This document shows, piece by piece, positions 1-7,555 of a stretch of 36,371 bases of DNA (positions within the stretch are counted from its first letter, which is position 1; every line of letters begins with the position of its first letter). This DNA comes from Bacteroidaceae bacterium (GTDB lineage Bacteria; Bacteroidota; Bacteroidia; Bacteroidales; Bacteroidaceae), in assembly GCA_017381015.1 (NCBI GenBank), contig JAFOCV010000098.1, positions 1 through 36,371 of the forward strand, written 5' to 3'. The notes beneath the pieces were generated by a model that searched no databases, was not told where the DNA came from, and was given only the letters and a program-made list of their open reading frames with translations. A program made the position numbers and the translations under genes.

Positions 1-1
1 G

Positions 2-1390
2 TGCGACTCCATGGGTATGATGGTCATGGCCGAGAGTTTCGACATGTGGCTGTATCCCAAGTGCAAGAACGGCTATGCCCTGCATTTCAGGGATTGGGCC
101 GAACGTGATATGACTAATCTAATCTTGTGCCACCGCAACCATCCCTGTATAGTGATGTGGAGCATTGGCAACGAAATACCTGAGCAGTGGAGCGTGCAAG
201 GGCGGCAGTTGAGCCGTTGGCTTCAAAATATCTGTCACCGCCTGGACCCCACACGTCCTGTAACACAAGGCATGGACAAGGCCGAGGTTTCCTTGCAGAG
301 CGGCTTTGCACAGGTGATGGACGTAGCAGGTTTCAATTATCGCGTGCATAAGTTTGACCAAAGCATATCCCAGTTGCCGCAGGGGGTACTGCTCGGTAGT
401 GAAAGTGCCAGTACCGTTTCTTCCCGTGGCGTCTACGATATCTCCTGCTCCTCTCCGCGTGAGGCCAAGGCTGTGACATCAGGAGGTTTTCCCCTTGAGG
501 GACAGTGCTCCTCCTATGATACAGACTTCTGCTATTGGAGCAATTTGCCTGAAGCAGACTTTATCATGATGGACGACCGTCCATGGACCATGGGACAGTT
601 CGTGTGGACAGGCTTTGACTATCTTGGCGAACCTACTCCATACGATGAATATTGGCCCAGCCGTAGCAGTTATTTTGGTATTTGTGACTTAGCTGGATTA
701 CCCAAAGATAGATACTATCTCTATCGTTCGCAGTGGAATAAAAAGGATCATACTTTGCATATCCTTCCGCACTGGAACTGGAAGAAAGGTAATGAAATTC
801 CAGTAATGGTATATACTGATTTCCCCGAGGCAGAACTGTTTTTGAACGGACGTAGTTTGGGAAAGCAGAAAAAACAACCTTATGCTATTCCACCTGGTAC
901 TGCTGAGCAGACAAAATCTCTTGTGGAAGCAAAGGCATTGCTCCGTCGTTATCGTCTGATTTGGGATGCCGTGAAGTATGAACCGGGCGAATTACGTGTA
1001 GTGGCCTACGATGCAGATGGGCGTCCTGCCTTGGAGAAGAAAATATGCACGTCAGGTGTTCCGTCGGAACTGAAACTGGAGGCAGACCGTACCACTATAA
1101 AGGCAGGGGAAGACGACCTATCCTTCATTACCGTGAGTATGCATGATTCAAAAGGCATACTATGCCCAGATGCATCGGACAAAGTTTCCTTTAATGTCAG
1201 CGGTGCCGGTACGTTGCGTGGTCTGTGCAATGGCGATCCCACTTCCATGGAATCTTTCCTCGGTTCGGAAATGCAGTTGTTCCATGGTCAACTTGTATTG
1301 GTAGTGCAGTCTTCTGCTCATCCTGGGAAGATAAGGATAGATGCAACCTCGGGAAAAATTACCTCCACCATAGAAATTTCTGTAGAGTAA
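2..1390 (+). CDS. GH2 family glycosidase (beta-galactosidase-like), 5'-truncated by window edge
   Basis: This is the C-terminal part of a glycoside hydrolase family 2 enzyme; the frame is open to the first base, so the gene starts outside the window. The catalytic TIM barrel is recognisable. The acid/base glutamate is in the SIGNE motif (codon 173-175), and the probable nucleophile is the glutamate of LLGSESAS (codon 401-403). The stretch WTGFDYLGEPTPYDEYWPSRSSYFG closes the barrel in DUF4982-type GH2 enzymes (segment about bases 605-680). After it come an Ig-like domain with WNWKKGNEIPVMVYTDFPEAELFLNGRSLG-like content (about 770-870) and a final beta domain. Many such Bacteroidales enzymes are exported beta-galactosidases; the substrate cannot be fixed from this part, and the N-terminal signal is not visible. 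A strong hairpin follows the stop codon. Family assignment is firm; beta-galactosidase activity is an inference. Confidence 0.88.
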   Translation, partial: CDSMGMMVMAESFDMWLYPKCKNGYALHFRDWAERDMTNLILCHRNHPCIVMWSIGNEIPEQWSVQGRQLSRWLQNICHRLDPTRPVTQGMDKAEVSLQSGFAQVMDVAGFNYRVHKFDQSISQLPQGVLLGSESASTVSSRGVYDISCSSPREAKAVTSGGFPLEGQCSSYDTDFCYWSNLPEADFIMMDDRPWTMGQFVWTGFDYLGEPTPYDEYWPSRSSYFGICDLAGLPKDRYYLYRSQWNKKDHTLHILPHWNWKKGNEIPVMVYTDFPEAELFLNGRSLGKQKKQPYAIPPGTAEQTKSLVEAKALLRRYRLIWDAVKYEPGELRVVAYDADGRPALEKKICTSGVPSELKLEADRTTIKAGEDDLSFITVSMHDSKGILCPDASDKVSFNVSGAGTLRGLCNGDPTSMESFLGSEMQLFHGQLVLVVQSSAHPGKIRIDATSGKITSTIEISVE

Positions 1391-1407
1391 TTCGGTTATA
1401 AAAAGGA

Positions 1408-1450
1408 GTGGCGGCACGAGTCCTTGTCTTCGTGTCGCCACATATTTTTG
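1408..1450. terminator. bidirectional intrinsic terminator between GH2 and nudC
   Basis: A 12-bp stem (GTGGCGGCACGA at 1408-1419 with TCGTGTCGCCAC at 1430-1441, one wobble) encloses a ten-base loop. On the plus strand it is followed by ATATTTTTG. On the minus strand the stem is followed by CTCCTTTTTATAA. It sits between two convergent genes, so it can end transcription in both directions. Confidence 0.8.
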
Positions 1451-1454
1451 TTCT

Positions 1455-2234
1455 TTATTCTCCGTGTATAAGTCTGTGCGCTAATGAACCAGCTGGTGGA
1501 GTGGCAGGGCAATCGTTGCGAGGGAACCATGCAGCGCTCTGAAGTTCGTTTTCCTGAATCTTTATTTCTCCACTCTCATACTCGGCCGTAAAACCAAGCA
1601 TCAACTGGGTAGGGAAGGGCCAACTTTGGCTACCGAAATATTGGATATTGCGAACATGGATACCCGTTTCCTCAAGAATCTCGCGTCTGACGGCATGCTC
1701 TACCGACTCGCCTGCTTCGATGAAGCCAGCCAGGCAGGAATGATACTGAGTGGTGCGTTGACGATGGAGAGCCAGGAGAATATCGTCTCCCTTGCTTACC
1801 AAAACTATGATGCAAGGCTCTATGCGAGGGAAGATAATATTCTTGCATGAGGGGCATTCGAGATACGTTTCCGTGGGCGAGGTGCCAGGCACCAATTTGT
1901 TGCCACACTTGGGACAATAGCGATTCCTTGAGAGCCATTCATACAAGGCCTTGGCACGGAAATATGGCATGGCGGCCATCTCGCCATGAAGGGCAAAGTA
2001 AGCCCTCAGGGGGAGGCGGATGAGGTGCTGGGGCAGGGCTTCTGTGGTATTAAAACCTAGAGCACAAATACCCGAGCAAGGCTCTTCAAAGAGGAGCGAG
2101 TCAGGTATTTGTGCCCTAAGATGAAGCAGGTCTGTAAAGTCCAGTGCGCTATTGTCCTGCTTGAGCAATACATCGCTTCCGCAGATGGCAATGCAGAGGC
2201 ATTCTGACTTTTCGGGTGAAAGTATTATTGCCAT
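1455..2234 (-). CDS. nudC: NAD(+)/NADH diphosphatase NudC (Nudix hydrolase)
   Basis: Predicted Nudix hydrolase of the NudC type, which splits NAD(H) into NMN(H) and AMP and, in E. coli, also removes NAD caps from RNA. The 259-residue length is normal for the family. A four-cysteine zinc ribbon is visible (C107, C110, C127, C130). The Nudix box runs from G170 to G191 with E176, R184, E185, E188 and E189 in the expected spacing. Just after it comes SQSWPFP (202-208), the signature that separates NudC from other Nudix enzymes. The ATG at 2234 lies 36 bp downstream of the formate/nitrite transporter stop codon, so the two are probably co-transcribed. The gene ends facing the GH2 gene across a bidirectional terminator. 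High confidence in the family and in the reaction class. Confidence 0.93.
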   Translation of the reverse strand: MAIILSPEKSECLCIAICGSDVLLKQDNSALDFTDLLHLRAQIPDSLLFEEPCSGICALGFNTTEALPQHLIRLPLRAYFALHGEMAAMPYFRAKALYEWLSRNRYCPKCGNKLVPGTSPTETYLECPSCKNIIFPRIEPCIIVLVSKGDDILLALHRQRTTQYHSCLAGFIEAGESVEHAVRREILEETGIHVRNIQYFGSQSWPFPTQLMLGFTAEYESGEIKIQENELQSAAWFPRNDCPATPPAGSLAHRLIHGE

Positions 2235-2270
2235 AATGCTTGGATGAGAGGTGGATGGTATATGATAGCC

Positions 2271-2879
2271 TTAGCGCGTGGAGCGCATGATGATGCGATA
2301 GAGATTGCAACCGAGGAAGTTGCCCGAAGCTATTGCCAACCAAAAGGTGAGCACCTGAGGCAGGTGGGCAAGGGTAAAGTCGACAGGTACGCACAGATAG
2401 AAGAACGAATCTGCCACACAATGGGGGAAACCACAATTGATGAAGACGGGGATACCAAAGAGCATGGGTAGATTCTTGCCTTCGCGAGCAAAGGTCACTA
2501 TCGTGGTCATGATGAAACCGCATCCGATGGCCAGTATGCCGCCTCTGAGCGGACCTAGTGCCAGGCGTCCTTCCAATATCGCCTGAGCCGTCTCCTGCAG
2601 GGGCATGGGCGAGCATCTCAATATCAGAGACATGGCTCCGCAACCGATGATGTTGCCACAAAGAATCAGTAGCACTTGATGGAATTCGCCTTTCTTGAAG
2701 AAACCTGCCGTACCGGTGTAGAGCTTCAATCCATATCCCACCACGGCCAAAAGACCGAAGGAGAAGAGTGTGGCACCTATGATATTTTTCTCGGCTAGAT
2801 AGCCAAAACCCGCTATACCGATGCACAAACCTGCTATGAAGGCTGAGCGCATGATAAACCAAAAATCTTTCAATTTCAT
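2271..2879 (-). CDS. formate/nitrite transporter (FNT) family protein, short form
   Basis: Predicted inner-membrane channel or transporter of the FocA/NirC family for formate, nitrite or a related small anion. Six hydrophobic segments can be placed at about residues 9-28, 34-52, 66-88, 112-131, 138-162 and 174-197. Conserved family positions include CGNIIG (74-79), GFPHCVADSF (150-159), whose His153 matches the central pore histidine of FocA-type channels, and a second GNFLG (186-190) near the C-terminus. At 202 residues it is shorter than the usual 250-280, having lost most terminal extensions. It is the first gene of a two-gene unit with nudC and has a good promoter upstream. The substrate cannot be decided from sequence alone. 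Confidence 0.78.
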   Translation of the reverse strand: MKLKDFWFIMRSAFIAGLCIGIAGFGYLAEKNIIGATLFSFGLLAVVGYGLKLYTGTAGFFKKGEFHQVLLILCGNIIGCGAMSLILRCSPMPLQETAQAILEGRLALGPLRGGILAIGCGFIMTTIVTFAREGKNLPMLFGIPVFINCGFPHCVADSFFYLCVPVDFTLAHLPQVLTFWLAIASGNFLGCNLYRIIMRSTR

Positions 2880-2935
2880 CCTGGAATAAACTGCTTTTGC
2901 TAGCGTCTGTTAATATAATAATGTCTAATCGTTTG

Positions 2936-2966
2936 CAAAAGTATGAAAATCTGAGCGGAAGGCAAA
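2936..2966 (-). promoter_or_regulatory. Bacteroidetes-type promoter for FNT-nudC
   Basis: On the minus strand the -33 element TTTG (2966-2963) and the -7 element TACTTTTG (2943-2936) are separated by 19 bases. This fits the known TTTG-N19/20-TAnnTTTG consensus. It predicts a leader of about 50 bases. Confidence 0.7.
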
Positions 2967-3062
2967 AGATTGAATCATGTATTTGGAGAAATCCCCCCAC
3001 AATGTAGTAAAAATACCCTCTTCTTTTATATAAAATCCTTAGTAGGGGTTGTTTTCTAGCCG

Positions 3063-3070
3063 TATCTTTG
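3063..3070 (+). promoter_or_regulatory. -7 element for the small secreted protein gene
   Basis: TATCTTTG matches the -7 consensus TAnnTTTG. No clear TTTG lies at the -33 distance, so only half of the promoter is supported. The predicted leader is about 40 bases. Confidence 0.5.
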
Positions 3071-3117
3071 CAATGTGAAAAATCAGAAACGCAACAAACC
3101 CCTAAAACAATAAGACT

Positions 3118-3660
3118 ATGAAAAAGAGAATGATTTTGGCATTTGCAATGATAATGGCAAGCATGCTAGGCAATGTTAGTGAGGTTAAGGCTCAGCGCAA
3201 CAATAAAGAGCGTGCCAGAGTGGAGCACAGAGATGCTCGTGGACATGAGAGAGACGCTCGCAAGGGTAAGGCCATGCGCCCAGATAATAGGAAGGGCAAG
3301 AACAAGCACCACGTGGCACATGCTCCCAAGCCAATGGGAAAAGACCACTCTTATTTCTTGCCCAAGGGCGGTCGTATGGTAAAGTGTGCTCCTCCAAAAG
3401 TACACAGAGGTTGTGCCGTACCAGAATGGGAAGGCAGAGTGCGCAGACATCATGATGGTAGATGGGGATACTATGTAAACGGAGCATGGAGATACTTCGA
3501 TTGCTACTATGATCCATATCACTTCTTTGCAGTACCCGTACCTGCACCAGTTCATCCAAGACCAATGGTATATTATAATGACGCATCTGCCGGTCAGGTA
3601 GCAGCAGGCGTGGCTGTAGGAGCCGTCATAGGTGGTATAATAGGTGCATTGGCACATTAA
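3118..3660 (+). CDS. small secreted basic protein with C-terminal glycine zipper, function unknown
   Basis: I do not recognise a named family. The 180-residue product begins with a signal peptide (KKR, then a hydrophobic run, likely cleavage after VKA at residue 25). Residues 26-75 are very rich in Arg, Lys, His and Asp and probably disordered. A middle section has aromatic repeats: WEGRVRRHHDGRWGYY and NGAWRYFDCYYDPYHFF (about 104-137). The last 22 residues form a glycine-zipper-like hydrophobic segment (AAGVAVGAVIGGIIGALAH), as seen in many small envelope proteins. Four cysteines are present (90, 99, 129 and none elsewhere but those three are certain). It stands alone, with its own -7 element and divergent from the FNT-nudC unit. 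An envelope-associated or stress-related role is plausible but unproven. Confidence 0.72.
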   Translation: MKKRMILAFAMIMASMLGNVSEVKAQRNNKERARVEHRDARGHERDARKGKAMRPDNRKGKNKHHVAHAPKPMGKDHSYFLPKGGRMVKCAPPKVHRGCAVPEWEGRVRRHHDGRWGYYVNGAWRYFDCYYDPYHFFAVPVPAPVHPRPMVYYNDASAGQVAAGVAVGAVIGGIIGALAH

Positions 3661-3683
3661 TAAGCATTTACCCCCTCAGATAG

Positions 3684-3714
3684 TTGTTTTCCACAGATTG
3701 TTTTTATATATTTG
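3684..3714 (+). promoter_or_regulatory. promoter for manC
   Basis: TTG (3684-3686) and TATATTTG (3707-3714) are separated by 20 bases, a good match to the Bacteroidetes promoter. Transcription would start near 3720, upstream of both possible starts of manC. Confidence 0.62.
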
Positions 3715-3766
3715 TGTCATGAAACCATAGAAAATTGTGGTTAATTGGATAAAAATACCATGTAAC

Positions 3767-4828
3767 ATGAGCAATAGAAACTTTTGTTTGATACTGGCTG
3801 GAGGCATAGGAAAGAGGTTGTGGCCAGTGAGCCGTTCCAGCAAGCCAAAGCAATTTTTGGACCTTTGCGGCACGGGACGTACCTTGCTTCAGCAGACATA
3901 CGACCGAGTATCTCAATTTGTGGATGCGGACAAGATTTATATTAGCACCAATGTGCAATACCTGCCCCTCGTGTATGAGCAATTGCCACAGGTGGACGAC
4001 ATGCATATCCTGGAGGAACCGCTCAGACGCGGCACTTTGGCCTCGGTGACCTGGGGCATGGCCATGATTCGCAAGATAGAGCCTGAGGCGAGAGTATTGG
4101 TTACTCCGGCCGACCAACTGATTCTGCGTGAGGACGTCTTTGCCAAGGATATGCTGGAAGGACTGGACTTTGTGGGCAATACAGGTAATATGCTGGTAAT
4201 GGGTATCAAAGCCACACGTCCCGAGACGGGATATGGCTACATACAGAAGAGTGATGTGGGGCACAAGAACGATATCTACAGGGTGAAGACCTTCTCTGAG
4301 AAACCTGCACCCGAATTTGCCCGAATGTTCGTACAAGATGGTGGTTTTTTGTGGAATACGGGGTTGCAAGTATTCCGGGCAGATACATTCCTGAATACCG
4401 TCCTGGACCTGCAATCAGATTATCAGGTAGGCTTGCCACGTATGTTGGCACAAGCCGAGAGCGATGACCCCAAGTTGGTGCCAGAGGTATTCCAGATATT
4501 GCCCAATCTGAGTCTTGCCGTGGGTGTTTTGGAGAAGGCCAATAATGTTTATGTCAAGGAATGCACCTTTGGGTGGGCAGACATGGGCACATGGGCATCA
4601 CTCTACGAAGACCTTCCTGCCGATGAGAGTGGCAATGTGGTGATGAACTCAAAGGCATACTTGTATGAATGCACCAACAATATCATCAGTTTGCCCAAGG
4701 ATAGGATAGCCGTGGTGAAGGGTTTGGACGACTATGTCATAGCCGAGGAAGGCGAGATATTGATGATATGCCCTCGTGGAGATGCCGCAACAATGAGAAG
4801 AATGCATACAGACACCAAATTCAAGTAG
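3767..4828 (+). CDS. manC: mannose-1-phosphate guanylyltransferase
   Basis: Predicted to make GDP-mannose from mannose-1-phosphate and GTP, feeding cell-surface glycan and GDP-fucose synthesis in the cytoplasm. The N-terminal nucleotidyltransferase signature LILAGGIGKRLWPVSR is at residues 8-23, with the lysine of KPKQF close behind. FSEKP in the middle, EEPLRRGT (about 78-85), FLWNTG and WADMGTW are further family motifs. I start at ATG 3767 (353 residues). An upstream in-frame GTG at 3737 would add ten residues that the family does not need. The length equals that of single-domain guanylyltransferases without the isomerase (type II) domain. No other glycan genes are adjacent, so it is probably a free-standing housekeeping gene. 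Its 3' flank is the 42-bp dyad repeat array. Confidence 0.92.
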   Translation: MSNRNFCLILAGGIGKRLWPVSRSSKPKQFLDLCGTGRTLLQQTYDRVSQFVDADKIYISTNVQYLPLVYEQLPQVDDMHILEEPLRRGTLASVTWGMAMIRKIEPEARVLVTPADQLILREDVFAKDMLEGLDFVGNTGNMLVMGIKATRPETGYGYIQKSDVGHKNDIYRVKTFSEKPAPEFARMFVQDGGFLWNTGLQVFRADTFLNTVLDLQSDYQVGLPRMLAQAESDDPKLVPEVFQILPNLSLAVGVLEKANNVYVKECTFGWADMGTWASLYEDLPADESGNVVMNSKAYLYECTNNIISLPKDRIAVVKGLDDYVIAEEGEILMICPRGDAATMRRMHTDTKFK

Positions 4829-4884
4829 GTCCAAGGAACCTGCGCACTCCTTCAGACTGATTATATATACATTCCTCCCTCCGA

Positions 4885-5041
4885 ATTTTAGTATTGCGTT
4901 ACACAATACACAAATTTCGGAGGGATATTTTAGTATTCTGCTACACGATACTAAAATTTAGATTCTATTTTTTAGTATTCTGTTACACAATACACAAATT
5001 TTGGCTTGAGATTTTAGTATTGTGTTACACGATACTAAAAA
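4885..5041. repeat. array of four 42-bp units, each carrying a long dyad (array A)
   Basis: Units begin at 4885, 4927, 4969 and 5011, exactly 42 bp apart. Each opens with (A/T)TTTTAGTATT, followed by ACAC at the same offset. Units 2 and 4 are near-perfect palindromes: left arm TTTTAGTAT, then a GTGT-like/ACAC centre, then right arm ATACTAAAA. Units 1 and 3 share a different right arm (AATACACAAATTT), so the order is ABAB with an 84-bp higher-order period. The array fills almost the whole 250-bp gap between convergent manC and ybeY. It may also act as a terminator or protein-binding region; that is inference. Confidence 0.85.
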
Positions 5042-5078
5042 ATGAGGCCGTTTTATGCCCTGCTACACTCATTTCTCG

Positions 5079-5501
5079 TTAGAAAAAGTTGTGAAGCAGA
5101 GCCAAAGCCTTGTCTTCAGCCATTCGCATCTCTTGTGCCTCTTCATCGGTGAGGTCGTCTATACCACAGAGGTGAAGTACGCTATGTATTACTACGCGGA
5201 GTAATTCTTGGTCGTAGGGAGTGGAAAACCGTTCCGAATTGGTGCGTACGGTGTCAAGAGAGATGAACGTATCGCCCGAGAGAAGATTGCCCTGGCAGGT
5301 GTCAAAGCCAATGTGGTCGGTATAGTAGTCGTGACCGATAAACTGACGGTTGATGCGCAGAATTTCCTCGTCGTCCACGAAGATATAGTTGATGGTGTCC
5401 ACTCGCTTGCCATAACCAAAGGCCACCTCCTCTATCCACTTGGAGATGGCCTCTTGATTGAAATCAGGCAAGTTGACGTTTATTGCATTGTATGTAATCA
5501 T
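5079..5501 (-). CDS. ybeY: endoribonuclease / rRNA maturation factor YbeY
   Basis: Predicted metal-dependent RNase of the UPF0054/YbeY family, acting in 16S rRNA 3' maturation and ribosome quality control. The product has 140 residues, the usual size for Bacteroidetes. The metal motif HGxLHLxGxDH appears as HSVLHLCGIDD: H106 and H110 are present, while the third histidine is replaced by D116 and the glycine after H106 by serine. My recollection is that Bacteroidetes members commonly lack the third histidine, so I still call it functional. The earlier motif FVDDEEILRINRQF-GHDYYTDH (about 41-63) is clear. It lies 19 bp downstream of the S41 protease and is the last gene of the parE-coaD-S41-ybeY run; the 42-bp repeat array follows. 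Confidence 0.9.
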   Translation of the reverse strand: MITYNAINVNLPDFNQEAISKWIEEVAFGYGKRVDTINYIFVDDEEILRINRQFIGHDYYTDHIGFDTCQGNLLSGDTFISLDTVRTNSERFSTPYDQELLRVVIHSVLHLCGIDDLTDEEAQEMRMAEDKALALLHNFF

Positions 5502-5520
5502 ATCGTCTGTGTTGCCTGGT

Positions 5521-7098
5521 TTATTCCTCTAGTAATTGCAAGGCTTTCTTGACGATGTCATCGTCCTCGTAGATGATGGCAAAGTACTCGTTGGTGTCCC
5601 AAATGTCACGTGCGATGAGTGCTCTGAGCATCTGTTTCACCAAGCCCTTGGTCTTCTCGGTATCTTCTTCGGAGACCTCCTCCTTCATGCTCTTCTTGCC
5701 CTCGGCGATGATATTGGCGATGATATTTTCGGGCACCACAAAATTCTTCCTGTAATCATCAAAGGTGGGATACTTGGCCTTGAGCGACTTTCTGTTCTTG
5801 CTCATAAATCTCATGTTCTCTTCCACCAGTATTCTCTTGGCCACAATCTGACGGTACAGCTTGGTATTCTTTGTGGTATCGAGAGGAACGAAATAGTCGG
5901 GCATGATGCCACCACCGCCATATACGGTGCGACCCTCGCGAAGTGTCTGGAACTTGAGCGAATCAGGGAAGTGAATGCTATCGGCATTGGTGAGCTCACC
6001 CTTGTTGAAACGATTGATTACGTCCATGCGATACTCCTTCTGCTTACCCATCTCGTAGGGCTTTTGGATGCAACGACCGCTGGGGGTGTAGTATTTAGAG
6101 ATGGTAAGGCGAATCATACTGCCATCGGGCAGATTGACTGGTCTTTGAACAAGACCCTTGCCAAAGGTACGACGACCAACCACAAGGCCTCTATCCTGGT
6201 CCTGAATGGCACCAGCAAGAATCTCTGCCGCCGAAGCCGAGTATTCGTCCACGAGCACTATTACCTTGCCTTCCTGGAAAGCATTGCCACCACGGCTCTT
6301 GAAGTTCTGACTGGGGTAAGCTCTGCCCTTGGTGTACACAATCATATCCCCCTGAGGCAAGAATTCGCTGGCTATCTCGGCAGCAGCCTGCAGATAACCG
6401 CCACCATTTTGAGTGACGTCGATAATCAGGTTTTTCATTCCCATGCCCTTTAGCTTTTCAATAGCCTCTACCACCTCCTTGTGTGTGGTAGCTGCAAAGT
6501 TGCTAAAACGGATGAGGCCCGTTTCCTCGTTTACCATGAAAGACGCGTCAACCGAGTTGAGAGGAATCTTATCGCGAACCACATCTATAAATATGGTCTC
6601 GTCAATGCCATCGCGCAAGATGCCCAGGTGAGCCTTGGTGCCACGAGGACCTCTCAATCGCTTTACAATCTCCTCCTGAGGCATCTTCACACCGGCAATG
6701 GCGGTATCGTTGACCGAGATTATACGGTCGCCAGGCATTACGCCAGCCTTTTCCGAAGGACCACCAGTGACGGTTTGTACCACCAGCAGGGTGTCGTCAA
6801 GAATATTGAATTGAATACCAATACCGTCAAACGAGCCTTGAAGAGGTTCGTTCAGTTTCTTCGTCTCCTCGGGGGTGCTGTAGGCAGAGTGAGGGTCCAG
6901 CTTCTCTATCATGCCACGAATGGCATTCTCAACCAACTTTTCCAGATTCACCGTATCCACATAGTGGTCATTGATGGTAATGGCAGAAATAATCAACTTG
7001 CGCATCTGTTCGTCTACTTCTTTTTGCGCCTTGGAGGGCAAGATGCTGACGCACAATGCGAATAGTGCGAATAGTGCAAAAAATATCTTCTTATTCAT
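5521..7098 (-). CDS. S41 family C-terminal processing peptidase
   Basis: Predicted periplasmic serine protease of the Ctp/Tsp family. A signal peptide occupies residues 1-25 (Lys-rich start, FALFALFAL core, SKAQ end). A PDZ domain lies at about 85-165 (GIGIQF, GGPSEKAGVMPGDRIISVN), and the S41 catalytic domain at about 190-375. By spacing with E. coli Tsp (Ser to Lys 25 residues, Lys to Gln 4), the catalytic residues are S289 in YSASAAE, K314 in TFGKG and Q318. The C-terminal 120 residues are helical and variable. The first 8 bp overlap the end of coaD, so translation is probably coupled. The hydrophobic core of its signal peptide is encoded by a 9-bp tandem repeat. Protease family is certain; the substrate is unknown. 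Confidence 0.93.
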   Translation of the reverse strand: MNKKIFFALFALFALCVSILPSKAQKEVDEQMRKLIISAITINDHYVDTVNLEKLVENAIRGMIEKLDPHSAYSTPEETKKLNEPLQGSFDGIGIQFNILDDTLLVVQTVTGGPSEKAGVMPGDRIISVNDTAIAGVKMPQEEIVKRLRGPRGTKAHLGILRDGIDETIFIDVVRDKIPLNSVDASFMVNEETGLIRFSNFAATTHKEVVEAIEKLKGMGMKNLIIDVTQNGGGYLQAAAEIASEFLPQGDMIVYTKGRAYPSQNFKSRGGNAFQEGKVIVLVDEYSASAAEILAGAIQDQDRGLVVGRRTFGKGLVQRPVNLPDGSMIRLTISKYYTPSGRCIQKPYEMGKQKEYRMDVINRFNKGELTNADSIHFPDSLKFQTLREGRTVYGGGGIMPDYFVPLDTTKNTKLYRQIVAKRILVEENMRFMSKNRKSLKAKYPTFDDYRKNFVVPENIIANIIAEGKKSMKEEVSEEDTEKTKGLVKQMLRALIARDIWDTNEYFAIIYEDDDIVKKALQLLEE

Positions 7099-7555
7099 TG
7101 TATTTATAGTTTATACCTTGTGGCAACCAAGGTGTTATGTCTCTTCCAAAGTGGTGTAATTCTCTCACCACACTACTGGAAATGCCAGAGATATTGGGGT
7201 CGGCCAGAAGTATCACCGTTTCCACGTTGGCCAATCGGCTATTTATATCGGCTATACCCAATTCGTATTCGTAATCCTTGACGGAGCGCACTCCGCGGAG
7301 GATAAATTCGGCTCCCACGGAGAGAGCGTAATCCACGGTGAGGCCGGTGTAGCAAGCCACCTTGATCTTGGGGTTGTCTTGATACAACTCCTGCAGGGCG
7401 CGCACCCTTTCCTCCACGGGTAGCCACCCTTGCTTGTGCTCATTGTACCCAACGGCAATGATTACCTCATCAAAGAGGCGTTGGGCTCTCTCCACCAAAT
7501 TGGCATGACCTATGGTAAATGGGTCAAACGACCCAGGGAAAATTGCTTTACTCAT
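7091..7555 (-). CDS. coaD: pantetheine-phosphate adenylyltransferase
   Basis: Predicted to transfer AMP from ATP to 4'-phosphopantetheine in coenzyme A synthesis. The 154-residue length is standard. The nucleotidyltransferase motif is [10 protein letters not shown] (8-17, with T14 and H17), and the C-terminal family signature is [12 protein letters not shown]. It overlaps parE upstream by 8 bp and the S41 protease gene downstream by 8 bp, which indicates a single transcript with coupled translation. The parE-coaD-ctp order suggests a housekeeping operon. Confidence 0.96.
   Translation of the reverse strand: MSKAIFPGSFDPFTIGHANLVERAQRLFDEVIIAVGYNEHKQGWLPVEERVRALQELYQDNPKIKVACYTGLTVDYALSVGAEFILRGVRSVKDYEYELGIADINSRLANVETVILLADPNISGISSSVVRELHHFGRDITPWLPQGINYKYNE

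Noticed and set aside
4894-5082. 62-residue hydrophobic ORF in array A
   Set aside because: It is explained by the 42-bp repeat period; its 14-residue repeats mirror DNA dyads and no promoter or family supports it.
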